Notes under the pieces: model-generated
Database searches by the model: none
What the model saw: only the letters and a program-made list of their open reading frames with translations
What the model was told of the DNA's origin: nothing
Shown here: in pieces, positions 1 through 5,984 of the stretch
Numbering within the stretch: position 1 is the stretch's first letter
Layout of the letters: the number at the start of each line of letters is the position of its first letter
Made by a program: the position numbers and the translations under genes
Source of the DNA: M3007 sp037445225
Lineage (GTDB): Bacteria > Bacteroidota > Bacteroidia > Chitinophagales > Saprospiraceae
Length of the DNA: 64,000 nt
Direction of reading: 5' to 3'
NCBI GenBank assembly: GCA_037445225.1
Contig: JBBIKW010000001.1
Span: 317,995-381,994, forward strand

Positions 1-945
1 CTGCCTATTGGGACGTACAAGCTGGTTTACACGGTCAATTCCGATCCAGTGGGCGGCGTCGTTCCTGCTGAGTCGCGCAAAGAGACCAATTTCTACGTTA
101 CCGAAGATCTCTTTGCCAAGGACGATGGCGCTACAGTAGGTTTTCGACCGGGTTCGTTAGGCGATTCCTGGGGCGTCGGCGCTTGGTACAACACCAACCC
201 CAAGGTCGTTGAGAAATACCGGGTAAAGGACGTTGTGTTTGCTTTTACGACCAATGCGTCGGAGCTACCCATTCAGAACGTTCAAGCGGATGTCTACTTT
301 TTTAAAGTAAAAGACGACCTGCTGCCTGACTTTTCTAATTTTGATGATACTAAGTTCGAATCGGAGAGCTTTGAATGGCTCGGGTTGGCTCCCTATGCTG
401 CTACTCCAACCACTCAGGCATTTAGCGACCAGTTGGTGGAGCTGCTCGATGTCCAAACCGGAGCCTTTGGTATAAGCATCGAGAACGGAGCGCGCTACGT
501 CGTGGCGGTGCAATATTCTGGCGACAGTAGAAATGTCTTTCACGCCTTCGACCAAGATGTGCCTTTGCCCGCTCCTTCCACGCTGGTGTTCAACGGCCAA
601 TGGTTCTTGGGCGGTTTCCAAGGCGGCCCGAGTGCGATACTGCGCATGTATATGGACTTAGAAAGCACGGTAGACGAAAAGCCGCTGCCCGAAACGGCAA
701 TGCAGGTGCGTCCCAACCCGGTGGTTAACGGCCGATTGGCGCTGCAGATGGGCTTCGAACAGCCCACCGATGCCACCATCACCGTCGCTGAGCTGAGCGG
801 CCGAGTGATCACCTACGAACACCGCGAAGGGCTGACCAACGACCAGCTCACCTACTCGCTGCCACAGCTGGCGGCCGGCACCTACCTAGTGCGCGTAGCC
901 ACCAAAGAAGGCTCATTAACGAAGAAATTTGTCGTGCAGCGTTAA
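1..945 (+). CDS. T9SS-sorted secreted protein, 5' truncated
   Basis: The reading frame is open from base 1, so the gene begins outside the window; the GTG at 49 is only the first in-frame start-like codon. The visible ~314 residues are beta-rich and of no family I recognise. The last ~80 residues form a type A T9SS C-terminal sorting domain: a VRPNPV motif, a beta-rich segment containing LSGRVI, then AAGTYLVRV and a basic end (KKFVVQR). Such proteins are exported by Sec, cross the outer membrane through the type IX machinery, and are released or anchored to surface lipopolysaccharide. A hairpin terminator follows directly. The sorting domain is clear; the function of the rest is unknown. Confidence 0.85.
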   Translation: MPIGTYKLVYTVNSDPVGGVVPAESRKETNFYVTEDLFAKDDGATVGFRPGSLGDSWGVGAWYNTNPKVVEKYRVKDVVFAFTTNASELPIQNVQADVYFFKVKDDLLPDFSNFDDTKFESESFEWLGLAPYAATPTTQAFSDQLVELLDVQTGAFGISIENGARYVVAVQYSGDSRNVFHAFDQDVPLPAPSTLVFNGQWFLGGFQGGPSAILRMYMDLESTVDEKPLPETAMQVRPNPVVNGRLALQMGFEQPTDATITVAELSGRVITYEHREGLTNDQLTYSLPQLAAGTYLVRVATKEGSLTKKFVVQR

Positions 946-964
946 GCGGAAAAAGAAAAAATGC

Positions 965-1006
965 AAGGGTAGCGGCTTAGAAGAGTCGCTGCCCTTTCTT
1001 TTTTTC
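965..1006 (+). terminator. rho-independent terminator
   Basis: A 10-bp stem (965-974 with 987-996, one G.U pair) and a 12-nt loop run into a T-rich tract (TTTCTTTTTTT). It lies 20 bp after the stop of the T9SS-sorted gene and before the NlpC/P60 gene. Confidence 0.75.
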
Positions 1007-1071
1007 CGCAGCGCTTGGCGCAGCGGGTCTGCAAGCGATATTTGCGCTGGGAAAACAGGCTTTTGCTCTAC

Positions 1072-1932
1072 ATGAGATACGCCGCTTGCCAAGTCAGCAT
1101 TGCGCCGATGCGCGCCCATCCGAGCGACAGAAGCGAGATGGTGTCGCAGCTGCTCTTTGGGGAGACGGTCGAGGTGGTGGACGTTAAGGATGGGTGGCGA
1201 CAGGTGGTGTGCGCGTGGGACGGCTTTAGCGGGTGGGTCGACGTGCGGCAGCTCTATGCACTGACTCGCAGCGAGTACGCTGAATACGGAGAACATTCCT
1301 CCATTAGTCTGTCGTTGGTAGAGGGCTTGATGGCTGCCGACCACTTCATCCCGCTGACGATTGGCGCTGTGCTGCCCTGTTACGATGGGCTGCGCTGCCG
1401 CTTAGGAGAGCAGGCTTATCAGTTTTCCGGGCCCGTCGTCACTCCGTCAAGGGCTCCGCGCACGGGGGAATGGATTGTCCGCACGGCGCGCCGCTATTTG
1501 CACGCGCCCTATCTGTGGGGCGGTCGCTCGCCCTTTGGCATCGATGCTGCGGCTTTAGTCCAGTTGGTCTACAAGATGGCGGGCATTCGCCTGCCGCGCG
1601 AAGTAGGGCAGCAGGTGTACGAGGGCGTGTCGGTAGATTTTACAGAACAGTCCCATTTGGGCGATTTGGCCTTTTTTGACGACGGCAAGGGCAATATCGG
1701 CCATGTCGGCATCGTGCTGCCCAACTGCCACATCCTCCACGTGAGCGGCCATGTGCGCATCGACAAATTAGACCATTTCGGCATCTTCGACGTCAAGCAG
1801 CGGCGCTATACCCACCAGCTGCGCGTCGTGAAACGCTTGTTAGCGGACACCACTCCCGCCCACCCGAGCGATGCGGCATCGGCAGAGCTGACCTCCGAAG
1901 CAGCGTTCAACCAGACGGCTCTATTCGATTGA
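1072..1932 (+). CDS. SH3/NlpC-P60 domain protein, catalytic Cys replaced
   Basis: This ~286-aa protein has an N-terminal bacterial SH3-like part (VDVKDGWRQV, GFSGWVDVRQL) and a C-terminal NlpC/P60 domain (~145-265). NlpC/P60 enzymes are Cys-His peptidases that cut peptidoglycan stem peptides, usually gamma-D-Glu-diamino acid bonds. The fold signatures YLWGGRSPFGID, the LGDLAFF strand and the catalytic-His motif GHVGIVL are all present. The nucleophile motif D-C-S-G reads D-A-A-A: codon 159 (1546-1548) is GCT (Ala). As read, the protein cannot be a Cys peptidase, so a peptidoglycan-binding or regulatory role is likelier. I chose ATG 1072; a TTG at 1015 is in frame upstream but gives a poor N-terminus. 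Its stop overlaps the possible TTG start of queE. Confidence 0.85.
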   Translation: MRYAACQVSIAPMRAHPSDRSEMVSQLLFGETVEVVDVKDGWRQVVCAWDGFSGWVDVRQLYALTRSEYAEYGEHSSISLSLVEGLMAADHFIPLTIGAVLPCYDGLRCRLGEQAYQFSGPVVTPSRAPRTGEWIVRTARRYLHAPYLWGGRSPFGIDAAALVQLVYKMAGIRLPREVGQQVYEGVSVDFTEQSHLGDLAFFDDGKGNIGHVGIVLPNCHILHVSGHVRIDKLDHFGIFDVKQRRYTHQLRVVKRLLADTTPAHPSDAASAELTSEAAFNQTALFD

Positions 1933-2717
1933 GGACGACCTTGACAAAAAAGAACTCCACTACCCTGCTGCTGGCCCGCCTGGGCGGGCGGGCGGAAATC
2001 TTTTACTCCATTCAAGGGGAAGGCAAAAGCGCAGGAGTCCCCTCCATCTTTGTGCGCACAAGCCTCTGCAACCTGCACTGCATCTGGTGCGACACCGACT
2101 ACACGTGGAATTGGGAGGGCACGCCCTTTGCACACATCAACGATGCCGACCCCAACTACCGCAAATACGACAAGGAAACGTGGATCGCGCGCTGTGCTGT
2201 AGAGGAGGTCGCAGCACAAATACAGGCCTACCCAGCGCGCAACGTAGTGCTCACCGGTGGAGAGCCGCTTCTGCAACAGCCTGCCCTGGCGGCACTGATG
2301 CGCCGGCTGCGTCAGTGCGATGCCGCCTATCGATTCGAGGTGGAGACGAACGGCACGATCCTACCCACGGCCGATTTCGACGCCCTGATCGACCAGTACA
2401 ACGTGTCGCCCAAGCTCTCCAACAGCCAAACCCCCCTTCGCCTGCGCGAAAAGCCCGCCGTCTATCGCTATTTTGTTCAACATCCGAAGGCCTATTTTAA
2501 GTTTGTCGTCGCTCAAGAGGCGGACTTAGAGGAAGTGCTCGCCCTGCAGCAGCGCTACGGCATTCCCGCTCACCGCATATGGCTCATGCCGGAAGGCAGT
2601 ACCCAACAGGCGCTTCAGCGCCGGCGCCGTTGGCTGGTAGAGGCGTGCAAAAAGCACGGCCTCTGCTACACCGACCGCCTACACATCCAAATCTGGGGCA
2701 GCCGAAAAGGGGTGTGA
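1929..2717 (+). CDS. queE: 7-carboxy-7-deazaguanine synthase QueE
   Basis: Radical SAM enzyme that converts 6-carboxy-tetrahydropterin to 7-carboxy-7-deazaguanine in the queuosine/7-deazaguanine pathway. The family N-terminus FYSIQGEGKSAG, the 4Fe-4S motif CNLHCIWC (CxxxCxxC) and the SAM-binding TGGEPLLQ are clear, followed by ETNG and SPKLSN typical of QueE. Length (~262 aa) fits the insertion-containing form found in Bacteroidota. Start is uncertain: TTG 1929 overlaps the stop of the NlpC gene and TTG 1941 is equally possible; no ATG lies upstream of the conserved domain. The overlap suggests co-transcription with the NlpC/P60 gene, though no functional link is apparent. No other que gene is in the window. 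Confidence 0.93.
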   Translation: MRTTLTKKNSTTLLLARLGGRAEIFYSIQGEGKSAGVPSIFVRTSLCNLHCIWCDTDYTWNWEGTPFAHINDADPNYRKYDKETWIARCAVEEVAAQIQAYPARNVVLTGGEPLLQQPALAALMRRLRQCDAAYRFEVETNGTILPTADFDALIDQYNVSPKLSNSQTPLRLREKPAVYRYFVQHPKAYFKFVVAQEADLEEVLALQQRYGIPAHRIWLMPEGSTQQALQRRRRWLVEACKKHGLCYTDRLHIQIWGSRKGV

Positions 2718-2726
2718 GCGGCCTGC

Positions 2727-3338
2727 TCAACCGGCCGGCTGTCTGCTCGGCACGTGCTCTGGGCAGTCCACTCGCAGGTCGCTCACTTCTAACTTCTTCT
2801 GGATGAACCGACAAAAATGCCCGTTTTCTGTTTTTCGGTAGAAAGCGCAAGAAAGGCACATACGCACCGGTGTGATTACCCCTGCGCGCTGCAGTCGAAC
2901 AATGAGGCTGAGCAGCAACTCCAGCAGGCAGCTTTTATCCGCTGCGGGCAACGACGACAAGCCAGGCAACATGGGATCAGCAAAGTCGGCTACTTGCTGT
3001 GCAGTCGCTTGCCCAACCTCTGTGAGGACAATCGTATGGCTGCGCCCATCGGCCGGTTCAGGAAGACGCGCAATTAACCCTTTACATTCCAATGCCTGCA
3101 GCGCTTCGCTCACCGTCGATGGCGTCAGGTTGAACTCCTGCGCTAAGGCCGTAACCTTACAACGCTCCTTCCGATGAAACCGGATAAACAGCAACAATTG
3201 CAGTTGGATGGGACTCACCCCCATCACCTTACCCTTCTCCCATAACAAGACGCGAAAGGCCTCACTGAGGCGCTCCAATGCCACCACAATCTTAAATTCT
3301 ATATGGCCCATTTGGGCCTCCGGATCAAAAATACTCAC
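2727..3338 (-). CDS. MarR-like regulator with C-terminal Cys cluster
   Basis: A 203-aa winged helix-turn-helix protein. Residues ~15-155 carry the MarR pattern: a helical N-terminus, VTALAQEFNLTPSTVSEAL as recognition region, then a wing (RLPEPADGRSHTIVLTEVG). The tail (~155-203) adds C161-x2-C164-x11-C176-x15-C192-x2-H195, which looks like a Zn or Fe-S site and is absent from classical MarR proteins. This suggests metal or redox/NO sensing, but that is inference. It has its own promoter (3369-3399), lies downstream of the protoglobin-DUF2024 operon on the same strand, and is a candidate to bind the palindromes upstream of that operon. Its 3' end converges on queE. Confidence 0.82.
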   Translation of the reverse strand: MSIFDPEAQMGHIEFKIVVALERLSEAFRVLLWEKGKVMGVSPIQLQLLLFIRFHRKERCKVTALAQEFNLTPSTVSEALQALECKGLIARLPEPADGRSHTIVLTEVGQATAQQVADFADPMLPGLSSLPAADKSCLLELLLSLIVRLQRAGVITPVRMCLSCAFYRKTENGHFCRFIQKKLEVSDLRVDCPEHVPSRQPAG

Positions 3339-3368
3339 TCGTTACAGCCATTCAGTGTGATTCGGCAA

Positions 3369-3399
3369 CAAAAGTAGGCGATTTGCTCTAGCACCACAA
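3369..3399 (-). promoter_or_regulatory. Bacteroidota-type promoter for the MarR-like gene
   Basis: On the minus strand, TTG at 3399-3397, a 20-nt spacer and TACTTTTG (3376-3369) match the Bacteroidota -33/-7 pattern (TAnnTTTG). Predicted start is near 3365, about 27 nt ahead of the ATG at 3338. Confidence 0.6.
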
Positions 3400-3414
3400 G
3401 CGCCATCGCTCTTT

Positions 3415-3777
3415 TCAATTACACCCTTCTAACTCCACAATGTAATAGCCCTTCTGGCGAATAGCGGCCTCGATAGGCCCTCCTCGAATAATCTCATAGT
3501 GGCAGAAGCGACACTCTCGAGCCGTGAGAGGCTGCCCAGCCTGCCCTTTCGAAGTCAGATACTCGCGTCCGTAGGCGTATATCTTTTCCAAATCCTTCTC
3601 GTTAGCATCTACTAAGATGTCGAAATGCATAATACCGCCCGCTTTCTTGGGCACGTAGGTGTCGTAAACTGCAACCTTTAAAATTACTGTAGAAGTGGGT
3701 TTCATAGCGGTGATAAAGCCTATGTGTGCAGAGGCAATAGTGAATAAAACCCCGAGGATAAATAACCTTCCTATCAT
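3415..3777 (-). CDS. DUF2024 family protein
   Basis: Small protein of the DUF2024 family, recognised by VAVYDTYVPKKAGGIMHFDI, KGQAGQPLTARECRFCHYE and the C-terminal KGYYIVELEGC. The conserved CRFCH pair and the terminal Cys could bind metal. Function is unknown. The 120-aa reading adds a hydrophobic leader (MIGRLFILGVLFTIASA) that could be a signal peptide. Most relatives, as I know them, start close to the VAVYDTYV strand, so the internal ATG at 3705 is a serious alternative giving a cytosolic ~96-aa protein. It lies 22 bp after the protoglobin gene with no promoter-like sequence between, so both are probably one transcript controlled by the palindromes at 4412-4470. Confidence 0.8.
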   Translation of the reverse strand: MIGRLFILGVLFTIASAHIGFITAMKPTSTVILKVAVYDTYVPKKAGGIMHFDILVDANEKDLEKIYAYGREYLTSKGQAGQPLTARECRFCHYEIIRGGPIEAAIRQKGYYIVELEGCN

Positions 3778-3799
3778 ATCGCACTACCCTTTTTAAAAT

Positions 3800-4381
3800 T
3801 TAAAACTGTCCTTCCTTTACGTACGGGTAGCACCACAGCAGCGCCGTCAGGGTAACAGCCTTAAACCAGGCGGTATGCATCCCCTCCACTTCCTCCAGTG
3901 AGTGCCCTTTTTTGGCTAAAAAACCCTTAATGGTATAGGTGATCGGGAAAATGAAGGCGACAATGTAGCGGAAATGCACTATAGGTGCGGCTTGCACGCC
4001 ATCGGTGCGGTTCTTCTTCGTGCTGTGATGGCGAAGGGCTATTTCGTGCTGATAATTGAGCCACTCCTGATCGTAGTCGCGGCGGCACAAATCCAAAATC
4101 CACTGTCCAAAGCGCTTGCGAACCGCAGCTAAGTAGTCGGCGTTAGGCGTTCCGTTGTGAGAAAAGTACGCCACTAAATGCGGATGACTGCCTACATAGC
4201 CATACCATAAATCGAGCACTTCCTCTACCTGATCGGCCAGTACCTCGCCGGCCATTCGCAGATAGCGCACGTCCTCGTCCGTAAACAACAGTGTTTTCTT
4301 GAGCAGATCTAAGTCGGCCATAGAGATAGGAGATGCTCCTACTTGACCATACGCATAACCAGGGATGTTAACTGTAGCCAT
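3800..4381 (-). CDS. protoglobin-domain protein (haem globin)
   Basis: This 193-aa protein matches the single-domain protoglobin family: the N-terminal IPGYAYG motif, the helix LTxxDVRYLRMAGEVL-like segment, a WLNYQHEIALRHH block holding the likely proximal His (H112 or H118), and a C-terminal VHFRYIVAFIFPI helix. Protoglobins bind haem and ligands such as O2, CO and NO; as a lone domain it would act as NO/O2 scavenger or sensor rather than as a signalling fusion. It is the first gene of a likely operon with the DUF2024 gene. Its promoter overlaps two copies of a 13-bp palindrome, so it is probably tightly repressed until a signal arrives. The exact ligand cannot be read from sequence. Confidence 0.85.
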   Translation of the reverse strand: MATVNIPGYAYGQVGASPISMADLDLLKKTLLFTDEDVRYLRMAGEVLADQVEEVLDLWYGYVGSHPHLVAYFSHNGTPNADYLAAVRKRFGQWILDLCRRDYDQEWLNYQHEIALRHHSTKKNRTDGVQAAPIVHFRYIVAFIFPITYTIKGFLAKKGHSLEEVEGMHTAWFKAVTLTALLWCYPYVKEGQF

Positions 4382-4411
4382 AGGACGTGATAGTTTAGTT
4401 GGTGAAGATTT

Positions 4412-4430
4412 TTATTTCGGACTCCGAAGT
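4412..4430. promoter_or_regulatory. operator palindrome, copy 1 (promoter-proximal leader)
   Basis: Contains TTCGGA-C-TCCGAA (4416-4428), a perfect palindrome around one central base. The 19-bp block matches the reverse complement of copy 2 at 18 of 19 positions. It sits just downstream of the predicted transcription start, where a bound repressor would block elongation. Confidence 0.7.
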
Positions 4431-4442
4431 TTTTAATGGACA

Positions 4443-4474
4443 CAAAGGTATACTTCGGATTCCGAAATAAACAA
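4443..4474 (-). promoter_or_regulatory. promoter of the protoglobin-DUF2024 operon
   Basis: Minus-strand TTG (4474-4472), a 21-nt spacer and a perfect TACCTTTG -7 box (4450-4443). Predicted start is near 4437-4439, about 57 nt before the protoglobin ATG. One palindrome fills the -33/-7 spacer; the other covers the first transcribed bases. Confidence 0.72.
4452..4470. promoter_or_regulatory. operator palindrome, copy 2 (between -33 and -7)
   Basis: Contains TTCGGA-T-TCCGAA (4454-4466). Its centre (4460) is 38 bp from that of copy 1 (4422), roughly 3.6 helical turns. Its place inside the core promoter is typical of a repressor site. The binding protein is unknown; the Cys-cluster MarR at 2727-3338 is the nearest regulator. 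Confidence 0.7.
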
Positions 4475-4571
4475 GTGTTTTCTAGAAAAAATGCATCGGG
4501 TAAATAGGACTTGGAAGGATGAGATTATCACCGGAAAAGCAGCGCGATTGGCGTATCATTGTCGCTTGAAA

Positions 4572-5804
4572 ATGGTTTTAGCCATGGCACCTTTTTTTTG
4601 TTGGCTACTTATTTCCGCGCTCTTCTCTCCCTGTACGTCGCCTGTCCGTCGTATCCGCAACGAAGTAATGGTAGATACTACCTCGCCCTCGCCTCAGGAG
4701 CGCGTCAGACATCTGCTTCAGACGACGCCGATCATCGACACCCATATCGATTTTCCTTGGCGGTTAAAGGAGGTGGGTGCTTGGCCGAAGGCCGGCTTCG
4801 AGCGCTGGGCGCTCCGACATCCGGCTGGGCACTTCGACTACGAGCGTGCTCGACGAGGAGGGCTGTCGGGTGCTTTTATGTCTATCTACATTCCGGCAGC
4901 CTATCAGCAGAAACCCTCGGGAGGTGCACGTGCCCTTGCCGACTCGCTTATCGACCTGGTCTACGCCATAGCTCGGGCATATCCCGATAAGTTTGCCGTA
5001 GCGCTGCGCGCCGACGACATCGAGCGCAACTTTCAACGCGGCATCGTTTCGCTGCCCATGGGCATGGAAAACGGGGCGCCTATCGAAACGCTGGCGGATG
5101 TGGCCTACTTCCATCGGCGCGGCATTCGCTATATCACGCTGACCCATAGCCGCGACAACCGCCTGTCGGACTCTTCGTACGACTCCGCTCACACGCACGG
5201 CGGGTTAAGTGCCTACGGGCGCGAGGTGGTGCGCGAGATGAACCGCGTGGGCATCATGGTCGATGTCAGTCATTTGAGTGACCAGGCGGTGTGGGACGTG
5301 TTGGCCGTCAGCGAGAAACCCGTCATTGCTACGCACAGCGCCTGTCGGCACTTCACACCGGGTTTCGAGCGCAATCTTCCCGACACCCTCATCCGCGCTA
5401 TCGCCCAAAAGGGCGGAGTCATTCAAGTGCCCTTTAGCCATTACTTTTTGAGCACCCACAGCCGAAAGGCGTTTCGCGAAGCGGAGGCGCGCATGAAGGC
5501 GCAGCAAATAGACCCCGAGAGCGCTCGGGGGCGTCGCTTCATGCTCCGCGAGCTGCGCAGCGTAGGCGTCGGCGTGCGCGACGTGGCCGACCACATCGAC
5601 CACCTCCGTCGCTTGGTAGGCATCGACCACATCGGGTTGGGCAGCGACTTTGACGGCGTCGGCCTGGCCATCCCTCCAGACCTGGGCGACGTCAGCATGT
5701 ATCCCAACTTGTTGGCCGAGCTGCTCCGCCGCGGCTATACGGAAGAGGACTTGCGCAAAATTTGCTATCGAAATACCCTGCGCGTCTGGCGCGCTTGCGA
5801 ATAA
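4572..5804 (+). CDS. membrane (renal) dipeptidase, peptidase M19
   Basis: Dinuclear-zinc dipeptidase of the amidohydrolase fold. Metal and active-site motifs appear in family order: DTHID (HxD), the bridging Glu in MGMENGAP, VDVSHLSD, IATHSACR and GLGSDFDGV. The tail YTEEDLRKICYRNTLRV is the usual M19 ending. I prefer ATG 4572, because it starts an export signal (MVLAMAPFFCWLLISALFS) followed by a Cys that may or may not be lipidated (SPC is a poor lipobox); an in-frame ATG at 4491 would put 27 charged residues ahead of it. It probably hydrolyses dipeptides in the periplasm or at the cell surface. It is divergent from the protoglobin operon and could share its regulatory region. Confidence 0.9.
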   Translation: MVLAMAPFFCWLLISALFSPCTSPVRRIRNEVMVDTTSPSPQERVRHLLQTTPIIDTHIDFPWRLKEVGAWPKAGFERWALRHPAGHFDYERARRGGLSGAFMSIYIPAAYQQKPSGGARALADSLIDLVYAIARAYPDKFAVALRADDIERNFQRGIVSLPMGMENGAPIETLADVAYFHRRGIRYITLTHSRDNRLSDSSYDSAHTHGGLSAYGREVVREMNRVGIMVDVSHLSDQAVWDVLAVSEKPVIATHSACRHFTPGFERNLPDTLIRAIAQKGGVIQVPFSHYFLSTHSRKAFREAEARMKAQQIDPESARGRRFMLRELRSVGVGVRDVADHIDHLRRLVGIDHIGLGSDFDGVGLAIPPDLGDVSMYPNLLAELLRRGYTEEDLRKICYRNTLRVWRACE

Positions 5805-5984
5805 GCCATGGAGAATTTTTTGCCTTTCGGCAAACAGACATAGCGCAAAGCGACCTACTTTAACCGCGCCAAAAATTTATCCGCCACAAGGCGGTTGCTG
5901 CACAGAAGAAGCTCCCTTGCTTCGGATTGAAAGGACGCCAATTATTTTTCTGTTCATCAAACTGCTAACCGTTACTGCTCGACT

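Noticed and set aside
1929..2717. Queuosine biosynthesis cluster
   Set aside because: Only queE is present; the preceding NlpC/P60 gene is unrelated and no queC, queD or queF is nearby.
5805..5900. Terminators after the M19 dipeptidase (TTGCCTTTCGGCAA and CCGCCACAAGGCGG)
   Set aside because: Both hairpins have short stems (4-5 bp) and no T-tract.
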